Source: Corbicula japonica
Taxonomy: Eukaryota; Mollusca; Bivalvia; Venerida; Cyrenidae
DNA: 64,000 bases
NCBI GenBank assembly: GCA_038501625.1
Contig: JAZAYU010000052.1
Location: forward strand, 4,059,955-4,123,954
Direction of reading: 5' to 3'
Shown: piece after piece, positions 13,851 to 26,500 of the stretch
How positions within the stretch are numbered: position 1 is the first letter of the stretch
Layout: every line of letters begins with the position of its first letter
Translations under genes and position numbers: made by a program
Notes under the pieces: model-generated
Seen by the model: the letters and a program-made list of their open reading frames with translations, nothing else
What the model was told of the DNA's origin: nothing
The model's database searches: none

Positions 13851-13914
13851 CACACTCACTCATACACTCTCTCACGCATCACTCACTCACATTAAAAGGA
13901 GAAATAAAAACCTA

Positions 13915-14008
13915 CCAAACCTAACAAACCTTGCTTGGATCTTCATCTGTAATCTTCTTCTGTGAAACTGAAATATAAAGAAAAACAAAAACATAACACA
14001 ATGTCCTT
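13915..14008 (-). repeat. Recurrent ~90-bp block, copy 1
   Basis: Shares AACCTTGCTTGGATCTTCAT, TGTAATCTTCTTCTGTGAAA and CACAATGTCCTTACAT with blocks at 15805-15905 and 16460-16575. On the minus strand it reads as a splice-acceptor-like TTTCAGTTTCACAG followed by AAGATTACAGATG.. Placed just before a (CT)n run. Confidence 0.6.
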
Positions 14009-14220
<212 letters not shown>

Positions 14221-14299
14221 CTATAAATCCATCTTTCACTCCATTTCTAAATTTCATTTTTTTGTTTCTTACTTTCTGTCTTAATTTGATTCATATTTT

Positions 14300-14302
14300 C
14301 AT

Positions 14303-14354
<52 letters not shown>

Positions 14355-15560
14355 AATTTCATTCCTTACTTCGTTCTTTATTTTCCTTCTTTCTTAATTT
14401 CATTGTTTTGTTCTTTTTTTTCTTTTTTAAATTTATTCTTTGTTTCATTCTTTGTTTTTTTCTTTGTTAATTTCATTATTAATTTCATTCTTTGTTTTCC
14501 TTTTTAACTTCATTTTTGTTGCTTTTTTGCTTATTTCATTCTGTCTTTATTTCATATTTTTGTGTCTTTCCTTCTTTCTCTCTATTTTTTGTTAGATTCT
14601 TATTTTCTTTTTATTGTTTCTTTCCTCCTTAATTTTATTCTTAATTTTCATGTTTTGTCTTTCTTGATTTCATTCTCAATTTCATTCTTTGTGGGTTTTT
14701 TCTTTCATATTTTCATTCTTTCTTTCATTCTTTGCTTCCCATCTTTCTTTTATGTTATTTTATTGCTTTTTGGTTTGTTTCAATCTGTCCTAATTTGAAA
14801 CTATGTTTATTCTTTTCTTATTTTCTTAATTTCATTCATAATATTACATTCTTATTTTGATTCTTTATTTCTTTCTTTTATAATTTAATTCCTTATTTCA
14901 TTCTTTATTTTCCTTCTTTATTAATTTCAATTTTTGTTCTTTCTTTTTTAAAATTTATTCTTAGTTTCATTCTTTCATTTTTTCTTTGTTAATTTCATTA
15001 TTACTTTTATTCTTTGTTTTCCTCTTTTATTTCATTTTTGTTGTTTTTTCTGTTTTATTTTCATTCTTTCTTTCATTATGTGCTTCCCATCTTTCTTTTA
15101 TGTTATTTTGTTGCTTTGATTTTTTGTTTCATTCTGTCCTAATTTGATATATATGTTTATTCTTTTCTTTTTTCTTAATTTCATTCCTAATTTCATTCCT
15201 AATTTCATTCTTAGTTGTTTTGTTTTTTTTTAATTTTAGTTCGTTTGTTTTTTCTTTCTTAATTTTATTCTTAATTCCATTCTTTGTTTTCCTTCTTTAT
15301 CATTTCATTTTTTTGCTTTGTTTATTCTGTATCGTTCTGTATTTATTTCATTCTTTGTTTCTTTCTTTCCTTATTTCATTCTAAAATTAATTCTTCGTTT
15401 CTTTTTTATTTCTTTATTTCCTTTCTTTTTTTCTTTTTTTTTCTTATTACCTTAATTCATTATTTTGTTTCTTTCCATATTTCCTAAATTCATTTTTTTT
15501 CTTTCCTTCATTCTCAATTCATTTTTTCTTTCTTTCTTTCCTAAATTTATTATTTTATTT
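14300..15560 (+). repeat. Degenerate CTTT/ATTTCATTC pyrimidine-rich field
   Basis: Perfect (CTTT)n at about 14303-14354, then 1.2 kb of decayed units such as CTTTCTTTCTTAATTTCATT. The + strand is strongly T-rich with few G or A. ORFs here are Phe/Leu/Ser low-complexity translations. Confidence 0.9.
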
Positions 15561-15657
15561 CTTTCATTCTTTCCATCTCTCTCTGTCTTTCTCTCTCGTC
15601 ACTCACACACTCATTTCTCTCTCACTTGCTCACTCACTAACTTACACTCTCGCAAAA

Positions 15658-15784
15658 TCTCTCTCTCACTCACTCACTCACTCACTCACTCACTCACTCA
15701 CTCACTCACTCACTCACTCACTCACTCACTCACTCACTCACTCACTCACTCACTCACTCATTCACTTACTCACTCACTCATTCA
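15658..15784 (+). repeat. (CTCA)n microsatellite
   Basis: About 30 near-perfect CTCA/ACTC tetramers. Flanked by mixed CT-rich sequence. Confidence 0.97.
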
Positions 15785-15804
15785 AAACAAAAAAGAAAAA
15801 AGCC

Positions 15805-15910
15805 AAACCTTGCTTTGATCTCCATCTGTAATCTTCATCTGTAATCTTCTGTGAAACTGAAACACAAGAGAAAACAAAAACACAACACAATGTCCTTACA
15901 TGTGATTCTT
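15805..15910 (-). repeat. Recurrent ~90-bp block, copy 2
   Basis: Best copy of the block: CTTGCTTTGATCTCCATCTG, two tandem CATCTGTAATCTT units, CTGTGAAACTGAAACACAAG and CACAATGTCCTTACATGTGA. Read on the minus strand, a polypyrimidine tract and TTTCACAG precede an open stretch KITDEDYRWRSKQ, which resembles a small exon, but the downstream GTTTGG donor is poor. Confidence 0.55.
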
Positions 15911-16261
15911 ATCCAGTTTATGTTTATATATCTTTCTCTCTTTTTTCATTAAGTTTTCATTGTTTGTTTCATTCGTGCTTTGTTTCTTGATTTCAATCTT
16001 AATTTCTTTCTAAGATTCTTTTTTTTCTTCCTTACTTGATTTGAAGTTAAATCTTTCTTTCTTATTTCATTTTGTTTGTTTCTTCCTATTTCTTTCATAT
16101 ATTCATTCTTTGTATTTTCTATTTTCGTTTTTCATTGTATGTTGCTTTGTTTGTTACATTCTGTTTTAATTGCATATTTGTTTTCTTTCTCTTTTATTAA
16201 CTTTCTAAATTTCATTCTTTTTGGTTTCTTAAATTCATTCTTTATTATTGTTCTTCTTTCT

Positions 16262-16436
16262 TTCTCTTTCTCTCTCTCTCTCTCTCTCATTCTCTCTCGC
16301 TTACTAATCACTCACTCATCACTCACTCACTTACACTCAATCACTCACTCACACTTACTCATCACTCACTCACTCACTTACACTCAATCACTCACTCACA
16401 CTTACTCATCACTCACTCACTCACTCACTCTGTCAT
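16262..16436 (+). repeat. (CT)n and degenerate ACTCACTCATC repeat
   Basis: A CT run at 16263-16288 followed by tetra- and octamer variants (CACTCACTTACACTCAAT) in two tandem ~55-bp blocks. Confidence 0.9.
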
Positions 16437-16459
16437 TCAAAAAGTAGAAAGAAAAAAAC

Positions 16460-16580
16460 AAACCTTGCTTTGATCGTCATCTGTATCTTCATCTGTAAGC
16501 GTCATCTGTATTCTTCTGTGAAACTGAAACACAAGAGAAAACAAATACAAAACACAATGTTATTACATGTGATTCTTATC
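16460..16580 (-). repeat. Recurrent ~90-bp block, copy 3
   Basis: Repeats CTTGCTTTGATCGTCATCTG, CTTCTGTGAAACTGAAACAC and CACAATGTTATTACATGTGA. Spacing from copy 2 (~655 bp) shows that block plus simple-sequence field was duplicated as one unit. Confidence 0.55.
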
Positions 16581-16845
16581 TTACATGATTATCTTTCTTT
16601 CTCTTTTTTTCTCTTAATAAATTGTCTTTCTCTTTATTCTCGCTATATCTGTCTCTGTTTATCTATCCCCCTTAATCTCATTCTTTGTTTCTTTCGTTTT
16701 TTATTTCTTTCTTAATTCATTTTGTATTTGTTTCTTTTTATTTTATTTTTTTATAAATTTTAGTATGTGCTTCCCATCTTTCTTCATTACATGTTTTTTG
16801 TTTGTTTGTTAGTTCGTGAAAAGAAAGAGAAAGCCAAACCTTGTC

Positions 16846-16996
16846 TTGATCTCTATCTATATTGAACCTTCAAACGTACGACGCAATCTCCATCTTCACT
16901 TGACTTTACACTGAGAACTTTCCCCTATGTTCGTTGTGGCACTTCTCGATATCACTTGTTGATTTGCCATCTTCCTTCACTGAACCTGAATTTAAA
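16846..16996 (-). other. Fourth block variant with a possible minus-strand exon
   Basis: Starts like the recurrent block (AACCTTGTCTTGATCTCTAT on +) but then differs. On the minus strand an acceptor-like TTTAAATTCAG is followed by a frame reading SVKEDGKSTSDIEKCHNEHR and ending GKFSV and a TAA, so a last exon is conceivable. No family recognised. Confidence 0.2.
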
Positions 16997-19293
16997 AAAA
17001 ATAGAATGATACACAAAGTTAACCTTAAAAAACAACCGGCGACTTCAATATACAAGACAATTGTTATTTTTAAAGTAATCACCTTACGAAAATTATTTGA
17101 GTAAGTACCAGATTCAGACTGATGTATGTAGGTTCAATCCCGATCCAGTGGTTTGTGATCAGCCTTTTATATTCGACGGACTTGGTTAAATTTCGTTGAT
17201 TGTTTCTTCCAATGTCAATAGAACATTTTCTAAAATGCTAGAGGTCTTAATGTTCAATCCCAGCCTGATGGTATTGCGAACGTTCGCTCGCCGCTTTCCT
17301 GTCAGTCAACCGAACTGTGGTCGAAGGCGGAATAAGAGCTCCATATGCGTCATTGGTGTAAATTTTCGTTGGACTTTGGCCGGAAAGTTGTAAATTATTT
17401 TATGCCATAAACGAACACCCTTTCAGTGTATCTTGCATCTGACCCAGCAACTATTAAATATATCTCATTTACACTCGGAGAGCTTAGTCCAACATACTTT
17501 TATAATGAATCATACCAACTTTGGCGTTGTTTATGTCTGAAAACAATAGTATCATTTGAAAACAACACGCGTGCAGAAAGTGTAACAAGTCTGTAAAGCC
17601 AAATTTTCATCTGTTCATTTTACATTAATGTTTACTAGTGTTCTTTTTTTATGTATATAAATGTAGTCCTTTAAAAGTAGCATTTATCAATTTCCGGCAC
17701 TTTCTAGAATATGGTATTTTGCCACAATGTCATGTCGCTGGATAATTGATCCTATTATATCTAACGTTAATGATGTTTAAAGATTTGAAAGACTCACCAT
17801 ATATATTATGTTGTCTGTACCGCACCATCTTCTGTCGTTGCTTAGAACAGGATCATTCTGGTTGTACAAGCAAAAGTGCTTCTCAAAATTGTCACAGCAT
17901 TCTGCAGCCAGTTGTCTCTGTTGCATGATGAAAACATTAAATTAAAAAAAACGAATATTGTAGTATTAATATAAACTTATATGCTTTGCCAAATTTTTTC
18001 ATCATCTTCATTTTACTGTTTATTGTTTTCTCTAAAATTCACCTCCAAATATTGAATGAATTCCATTCGTAAAATTTAAGTTGTGCAACTATGCCCAAGC
18101 CCTGGGCTAAACGTCCGGCATTCTCAATACTATTATTTCTCAATCCAACGGTGGATGGAGTGATCATTTTAATATAAAGACAGTATAACATCAGTAAAAA
18201 TATGGGTCAATATCAATATTACCATAGGTGAAAGGATCATACCATGGTATTCCCCCCCCCCTCATGTGCACCCCTCATAATCCTGGGCCGAAAAAATATT
18301 CCAAATAAAAATGTTACGAAGTTCCTTTGAATCATAAAAAATCATAAAATAATTACCATAACTGTTTTTTTTCATACCTAGATATTTGTGTATGATAAAC
18401 ATTGTCTTGGTATGAAAATAAATACTTATAATTTATTTTTAATTTTATATGAAAAAAGAACTGCATGACATTTTTGACTGGAATAATTTTTGCCCATGAA
18501 AGGGGTAAGCCGGGTACAAACATATTACCTTCTACCCGTGAATATTACTACTTAGAAACTACCGTGTTTTTGCCATTTCACTTTGATTCAGGCGGACCTA
18601 CAAGTAGTTTCATAATTAGTTATCATAATTTATCAGTTATTATCTTTAATTCGACCATTACTTGTTAATATGAATCAAAGGACCAGAACTTAAATTTTAC
18701 AAATGTTATGAACTGTCAATTAAGGGACGTTGGGGTGATTTTATACTTGCAGATATTCTAGGGAGTTACTTCCCTTACATCATTACACCATTTGTAAAAC
18801 GAAATTAAGACGGCCTAAGTTGACGAATTTATAAAAACCAGCGTTTCGATATATCGATTGAAAATCACAATAAATCAACAGTTCGCATCGATTGCCACTT
18901 CCATTGTGATTTTTCCGATTATAATCGAATTATAAATCCAACCAGTATGTTTCTGATTAGAACGTTGTCGTTGGAAGTATTGTGCGCTTGCTCAAGTTGC
19001 TGTTACCTTCTACATAAACTTTAAAGTTTCTAAGACAAAATAACACTTTCATCTGTTGTTTTTTGTATGCATTAAAATAGGATAAGCAAACAAGGTATAG
19101 CAAAAATTTAACACCCTAGAACAAGTAGTAAATGACACTAAATGCCTAAAATGCCATATAACTAATTTCCTTCATGAATCCATAATTCGTGATTTTTTTT
19201 CCGGGAAGTTTTTTTTAGTTCTATAAATGTTTTTGAAAAGGATTAAGCATGAGCTTTTGACAGAAATATATCCATTTTACTTTGCTTGTCTGC
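16997..19293. other. No gene seen
   Basis: Ordinary AT-rich sequence, with a C-run at about 18250-18261. Frames of 60-67 codons at 17196, 17746 and 18465 carry no motif. Confidence 0.45.
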
Positions 19294-19482
19294 TATCCCT
19301 TTACTCTATTTGCAATCAGTGTTGATCCAGATCATCGATGGTGATTAGGATCTACACTGTTTCCTTTAATATTCATTATATTTTTTAATTTAGGTTATTT
19401 CTGACCAAGAAGCAAACAGTCTTGATCCAGATCAGAAGGCATACATGTAAACCTGTATATATGGAGTGGAGTAAAGGGTAAT
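19294..19482 (+). mobile_element. M1 MITE (diverged)
   Basis: M1 consensus as seen across the window: ends TTAACCCTTTCCTCCATA and its complement; inside, each half is itself an inverted repeat of GTGTAGATCCAGATCAGC and GATCAGGATCTACAC; the centre is GGTTATTTCTGACCAAAA, which sets orientation. Full copies are 210-245 bp with no ORF. This copy has the centre in + orientation and a right end of GGAGTAAAGGGTAA; its second half is shortened. Confidence 0.75.
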
Positions 19483-19780
19483 AGGTAAGTCTTCAAATTA
19501 AAACAAAGCAAGTCAAGGCCGTTAGTTTGACAAGAGCCATTATTCTGTTAATTTAGTTTTGTACAAGGACATCCCTAACAACAGTGAATGGACTGATCAG
19601 AATTGCCAGAAGAGTGAGTCCATTACATTAACAGTGTCGGCAAACAAATAATAACAAATAGGAATACTTTGAATACATAATATTATTTAAAACAATGCCT
19701 CCAGCTTAAGGTATAGAAGATAACTTTAACAGATAAAGACTAAATAAACTGATAATATAACAACACTTGAGAGCTAGTAC

Positions 19781-20005
19781 TTAACCCTTTCCTGTACAGA
19801 TACACATTTTTACGCATGTGCGACCAGTGTAGATCCAGATCAGCCGGCACATCTGTGCTGTCTGATCAGGATCTGCACTGGTCGCATTTTGGTCAGAAAT
19901 AACCTAATGAATCAAAAAGTGAACAGTTTAGATCCTGATCAGACGACATCGGGATCTAAACTGTTCGCCCTAGCAAAAATGCGTATCTATACAGGAAAGG
20001 ATTAA
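19781..20005 (-). mobile_element. M1 MITE, full length
   Basis: Both ends present (TTAACCCTTTCCTGTACAGA, left; ACAGGAAAGGATTAA, right). Centre reads GGTCAGAAATAACC, so reverse orientation. Both inner hairpins intact. Confidence 0.92.
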
Positions 20006-20060
20006 CCGTGAGAAGGTAAGACATTTGCTTCTTCTGTGTCATGGTAGTTCTAGAAGGTTT

Positions 20061-20240
20061 GACCCTTTACTACGTATCTATCGGTTTTTGCGTATGCAAA
20101 CAATGTAGATCCAGATCATTTGGTACATCCGGCCATCTGCATTGGATCGACACTAAGTCTAGTAATTTCTTGGTCAGAGATAACCTAATGGCACTGTTCC
20201 CCCATGGAAATATAGCCACAAGGCAAGGAGTAAAGGGTAA
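20061..20240 (-). mobile_element. M1 MITE, internally deleted
   Basis: First hairpin and the GGTCAGAGATAACC centre are present. Most of the second hairpin is missing before GGAGTAAAGGGTAA. Confidence 0.75.
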
Positions 20241-20327
20241 ATGCTGTCATACCATCCGAAAGATCTGTTTCCTCTCATATGGTTTATTGATGAGCATGAA
20301 TCCAGCTTGCTGAATCAAATTACAGTG

Positions 20328-20584
20328 TTAACCCTTAACCTACATGTGATATAGTATACAATGTAACTGTAATCCATGGGCGATTGGTGTAGATCCAGAT
20401 CAGCCAGCACATCTGTTCCATCTGATCAGGATCTGCATTGTTCGATTTTTGATTCATTTGATTATTTATTTCTGACCAAGATGCAACCAGTGTAGATCCA
20501 GATCAGAGAGACAAGGATGTACCAGCTGATCTGGATCTACACTGCACATGTGATAAAACCCATATATTTGAATTAAACAGTTAA
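20328..20584 (+). mobile_element. M1 MITE, full length, diverged ends
   Basis: Four inner motifs (GATCCAGATCAGCC, GATCAGGATCTGCA, GATCCAGATCAG, GATCTGGATCTACAC) around ATTTATTTCTGACC. TTAACCC left end and a weak TTAA right end. Confidence 0.85.
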
Positions 20585-21102
20585 AAATAATGTCTCACTT
20601 TATAATTTGATAAAAATTATCATTCTGTTAAACAATCAATCTTTAAAAACATGCTTTATATGCTGAAATGTATCAAAATCTTTATAATAACATAAAATAA
20701 TGTTTTAATGTTATCAGAAAATTGTATTTTCTGTATTAAAGGAGAAAACCTGTCTCAATTATTTGTTATAATTATGTGTAAATGATGACATAAATTGCTA
20801 CTGAATCAATACTTCTAATTTCAAATTTCCTATCTTTACTATCATTATAGGCACATCTGTTACATTCTACATAACTTAAGACAGATAGCATGTTTCATTA
20901 TTTAAATTGTATGCTTTTCATCTTGTTCATTTTGAAATATTGTAACCATATAACTGTTAGTTGGCTTATGTTAAATTTTTGTCAAATGTTGACACAGACC
21001 AAGCTGTGCATCTTTAGGGTCTACACTGTATGCTATTATATTTTAAAACTCTAGGTAAAAATGTTAAGATCATCTCATATTAAACCCTAAATTTACTCCG
21101 TC

Positions 21103-21293
21103 ATGGGATGTGGCAGTTATCCTGGGATGTGGCAGTTATCCTGGGATGTGGCAGTTATCCTGGGATGAGGAAGTTATCCTGGGATGTGGCAGTTATCCTG
21201 GGATGTGGCAGTTATCCTGGGATGTGGAAGTTATCCTGGGATGTGGCAGTTATCCTGGGATGTGGCAGTTATCCTGGGATGTGGCAGTTATCC
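21103..21293 (+). repeat. 19-bp minisatellite (TGGGATGTGGCAGTTATCC)n
   Basis: About ten head-to-tail copies with rare changes (GAGGAAG or GTGGAAG for GTGGCAG). Because 19 is not a multiple of 3, the two overlapping frames here (WDVAVILGCGSYPGM) are repeat artefacts. Confidence 0.97.
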
Positions 21294-21472
21294 CATGAGC
21301 AAGCATGCCATCTGATGATGATCTACACTGTTTGCTTTAAGATACATTGGGTTTTTTGTGACCAAGCAGTGGCCAGAAAAGATCCAGATCAGACAGCCCA
21401 GATGTGCCAGTGACTACATCACATTTATTTAAAGTAACAAACGGTAATCTTGTTTTCAATTATTTTTTTCAG

Positions 21473-21593
21473 AGAACCTTAAATTTGCATGGTTGCTTGG
21501 GAAAATCAGATTTAATGAGCAGTAACAGGACTCTGCTGAGTTACAACCCCAAAACAGTTTCCCAAAGGCGGTACTTTCCCATTCAAACTAAGG
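21473..21593 (+). other. Candidate exon (5' UTR or short coding)
   Basis: Acceptor TTATTTTTTTCAG followed by 121 bp less AT-rich than its surroundings and a donor AAGG|GTATGTG. One frame is open throughout and contains MSSNRTLLSYNPKTVSQRRY. I recognise no family. It could be an exon of an unrelated gene, an early exon of the Rab-effector gene 23 kb downstream, or chance. Confidence 0.27.
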
Positions 21594-22030
21594 GTATGTG
21601 ATAATTTTTCTTCCTTACAATTATATCCATTTTTGTTTATATCAAAACTCCTTGTATTCTATTAGACCTGTAACAGCAACCTAATTTGTTGGCATGCCAT
21701 GAGCCAGAGGAATATAATTATTTGTGCTTAACTTTAGGAATTTAACCGCAAGGGGGAAAGGGAATAATTTCAGAAATGTTTGTATATTTGTAGTTCTAAG
21801 ACGTAATTGATAAGATTAGTGTTGGGAAAATGGTATTAATAAAATTAATGTTAAACTAATCATACCATCCAAACTGGTCGTACATTCCTTTTTAAGACTT
21901 TTTTGTTAATTAATAACAAGTTCTCCTAGAATAGATTAATAGTTAGGTCATGAGATGATGATAAGCACATGATGATTTTTGGAAACAACGGTAGCCGTAC
22001 CTTTCATAAATCAGTCAGGAATGTTGACTG

Positions 22031-22249
22031 CTGCACTGCGACCAATGTAGATCCAGATCAACTGGCACATCTATGCCATCAGATCAGGATTTCTGCACCG
22101 GTTGCATCTTGGTCAGAAATAACCAAATTAATCAAAAATTGAACAGTGTAGATCCAGATCAGATCAGATGGCATGGATGTGCTAGCTGATCTGGATCTAA
22201 GCTGTTCGCCCACATCATAAAGGTGTGTATATATGGAGGAAAGGGTTAA
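22031..22249 (-). mobile_element. M1 MITE, left end lost
   Basis: Starts inside the first hairpin (GCGACCAATGTAGATCCAGA), centre GGTCAGAAATAACC, complete right end TATGGAGGAAAGGGTTAA. Confidence 0.88.
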
Positions 22250-22740
22250 AAGAAACTGAGTTTTTACTGGCACAAATTTAGCTATATAAAACACAAATGA
22301 CCATGTCATATAAGTTACTGTGATTTCATTAAATTTCATGCAGGTTTAAATTTTCATTTTTGTGTTGGAGTATATGTGCGACTTTAAACCCCAGCAGAAT
22401 TAGAAAATATGTCTCAATAGTCAAATACTGTCGGGTGAATTTATGCCCACGCAAATATACCATTTGCGGCTTATGTGCAAAATATAGTCTGATACCACAG
22501 TAATTATTAATAAATGTAATTCACGCATGCTTGCATTATCTGTGTTAAAAAGATCATTGGTATGTAAATGCAATTTGGTATGAGGAGTATAACTATAGAA
22601 AATTTCACCATTAATATAATAAGTCATGAAATCTTATTTAAATGCTATTTTAGATATACTGCATGGGTGGACATAACAGGATTTTAATTTATTAAATGCT
22701 GAGGAAAAGCATTATAGTCTTAAAACATTAAATCACTAAG

Positions 22741-22934
22741 CACAGATAATGTCCTATTTGCTACCAGTGTAGACCAAGATGAGCCTGCACATCTACACAG
22801 CCTGCTCAGGGTCTACACAGTATTTGTTCAGTCAAAGAATTTAGACAGAAATACCCCTATATAATTTAATGGAGTGACCCTTATTCAAAGAAAAGATGGG
22901 TCTATAACACAAATGCATGGGGTAAACAGTTAAT
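22741..22934. mobile_element. M1 MITE, strongly decayed
   Basis: Only CCAGTGTAGACCAAGATGAG and CAGGGTCTACACAGTAT are recognisable, with a weak TAAACAGTTAA end. Confidence 0.45.
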
Positions 22935-23595
22935 AATCCGTACATCAGACATTTTGAGTACACTTTATTTTTATTTCTTTAAAGAAGTTTAATAAAACTC
23001 TTCAATATTTTCACAAGAGAACAGTATATGAAAGTAACTTGAATCGGGCTAATGATTTATAACAAGATAAATTATTGAAGATTAGGCGAAATGTAAAAGG
23101 CCTTATTTATACATTCTGTTCATGCAAAAGGCAATAATCATGGTCTTCCCGTAAACTGACTGTAAAACATGTTATTGTCAACTTGAAATAGTGACTTTCG
23201 AAATATTCAAGTGCAAAACTATTCAGTTCTTTTCTGTTAATGCTGTTGTCTGCCGAATGGAATGTGAATGCATTACATAAACAATTTGATTGGAATTTAA
23301 TGCATAATTATGTTAATCTATGTCAGTAGATTATCCTGTTCATTGGATTCGTATTTCATTGACAGGTAAGTCCCTCCACAGTTAGCATTTTGAGTTTGCA
23401 AAAGAATTTATTGTTATATAATTAAAGATTATTATCCTTTTAATTACAAGTCTATTGAGACTTATATAACAGTAAGAACAAAAATCTGTTTCAAACTGGC
23501 AAAGCACTGTATTCCCAATTAACTTTACCAAATTTCACTGATGTTTCCACATGTCACTTAACCTGTAACATTGATGATCAAGATTACATTATTAC

Positions 23596-26500
23596 ATGGG
23601 CGATGTGACTCTGTTCCTCTATGATTCTGTGATGTTATTTCATAGATGCTGTGATGTAATTTCATTGATGCTGTGACCATATTTCATTGGTGCTGTGACG
23701 GTATTTATTGATGACGTAAATTCATTGATGATTGGTGACTTTATTCCACAATGATGCTATGAAGTTATTTCATTGATGCATCATCACTTAACTTTTTTGT
23801 GCCTTGATATTATTTTGGTGATGCTAAAACACTATTTCTTTAATCCTTTTACATACTTAGTTGATGCTGAAACACATTTTATGAATGCTAAGAAATTATT
23901 TCATTGAATTTTCCACATAAAATGACACTAACATTTATGGTTTGTTGTTATTTTTTGATTTTGATTACATTACTTTATTTCTTTGATGATGTTTCAAATT
24001 TCCACAATGATGCTATAAGGTTTTGATGATGTTGAGACATTCCTTCATTAATTCTGTAACATTAATTCATTGAGGCTGTTAAATTACTTTATTAATTCTG
24101 TGGTATTATTTCATTGATGCTGTGACACTCGCTCATTTATGCTGTGACATTTCCTCTTAAATTCATGCTATTTCTTAATGGATGCTGTTAAAGTACTTAA
24201 TGAATTCTGTGACATTAATTCATTGATGTTGTGACATTCCCTCATTGATGTTGTGACATTTCCTCTTTAATTCAGTGACATTTCTTAATACTTAAGTGAT
24301 GCTTTGACATTATTTCATTTATGTAGTGACCAGGGATTCTAAAATTTCAAAATCCCAATCGGACATTGGCGCCAAAATTGACATTTTGCCGCCTTCCGGT
24401 TCGCACGAACTGCGACTTCCGGTCCCCGGTTCATCGTATTTCACTCTCCCGACCCCCACTCCATTTCTCTTTTCCGGCATATTTTCTCGTTGGCGATATC
24501 CTACAACCACTCAAAAGATTAATGGTTTTCGAGCTGTAGACCGAAAAATTCTTTGATCGATTTATAAAAACGGCACGCGACGTTTGAAGTTTACAGCGAT
24601 CGGCGTCTTTGTTGTAATACACAAGCATTCCATGCATTTAAAACGTGACATAATGGTTCAAAACAGTTTATCTTCAGCAGTGTTCATAGCGATTGTGAAG
24701 TGGATTATTTAGTTATTAAAAATGTTTTCTCTCTCAGAATTTCGGGAGGCAAGTATTCGCTTTACGTTAATATACATTGATCACACCATGTTTTGTAACA
24801 CTATATTATAGTTGTTTGAAATATTATTCTTTTCTTTACCGGATGTAGTAATTTTTTAATCTACGAACTTACAAGAGTCAGCGTATGCAACATTACTCGG
24901 AAATAAATGTTGATTACGTAGATTTTTGTAAATTGAAATTTATTTGATCGTTATATGCGTAAGTAACCAAGCTGGTCACTTGAATGTTTTCACATTTAAG
25001 TATATATTTATTTGAGCCATTTCAAATTTGTTGTGAAATGCTAACAGTTCAAGTAAAATTCTCATGATATAAGTTTTCTTTAAATTTAATAAACAGAAAT
25101 TTTCGGTCGTCGGTCTTTTAGAATTACGCACATATCGGACTAACATGTCTGTCAATAAAATGCAAACTGTTTTATCGTTTACGTTAATTAATACAACCAT
25201 TTGTAAATTTTGCTATCTTAAATTCTGACGTCAGACAGCCTTTGACTTGCGCAGTCCATTTTTGGAAATTAAATAACCCGCCCGTTGTTAAAATGAGATC
25301 AACCACATCCCGTTTCATCTATGCCGCAGGCTATTCACGGAACATGTAGTCGTGGTAGTCATGGTAGCAGACTTGTGAAGTCGCTAATTGATAGGTTAAT
25401 AGCTGATTAAGCTGTGAAAAAAATGTACATGTAGGAAATTTTGTAACAGTTTGTAGGCCAATATTCATGACCGATTTTTTTAACCAATTTTGAAATTTCA
25501 ATCAGACATTCTTCCCGAAAATCGGTCAATGACCGGCCTGCCGACGATTTTAGAATCGCTGGTGGTGACATTCCCTCATCGATGTTGTGACATTCCCTAA
25601 TTGATTTTAAATTTCTTCTTTCCTTTTTAGTACTTAATTGATGCTGTGACATTACTTTATTGATTAATGGCATTCCCTTATTGATGCTTTCATATTCCCT
25701 TATAATTTCTGTGACATTTCTTAATGGATGCTGTTTCAGTTCTTTATTGATGCTGTGACATTATTTCATTGATGTTGTGACATTCCCTCATTGATGCTCT
25801 GACATTTTCTCTTTAATTCAGTGACATTTCTAAAACTTTGTGCTGTTTTATTACTTTATTGATGCTGTGACATTATTTCATTGATTTTGAGACTTTCCCC
25901 AATTGATGCTGTGACATTCCCTCATTGATGTTGTGACAATCCCTAATTGATGCCGTGACATTTTCTGTTTAATTCAGTGACATTACAAAAAGATGTTGTT
26001 TATGTGCTTTATTGATGCTGTGACATAATTTCATTGATGTTGTGACATTCCCTAACATTCCATAATTGATGCTGTGACATTCCCTCATTAATTCTGTGAC
26101 ATTACCTAATTGATGCTGTTTAGTTTTTTATTGATTCTGTGACATTATTTCATTGATGTTGCGACATTCCCTCATTGATGCTGTGACAAATCCTTTTTTA
26201 TTCAGTGACATTTCTAAAAAGGTTCTGTTTTAGTACTTTATTGATGCTGTGACATCATTTCATTCATGTAATGACATTGCCTAATTTATGTTGTTACATT
26301 CCCTCATTAATTCTTTGACATTACTTAATGAATGCTGTTTTAGTTCTTTATTGATGATTTTACATTATTTCATTGATGTCGTGACATCCCCTTATTGATG
26401 CTGTGACATTTCCTTTTTTATTCAGTGACATTCCTAAAAAGATGCTGTTTAAGTACTTTATTGATGCTGTGACATTATTTCATGGATGTTGTGACATTCC

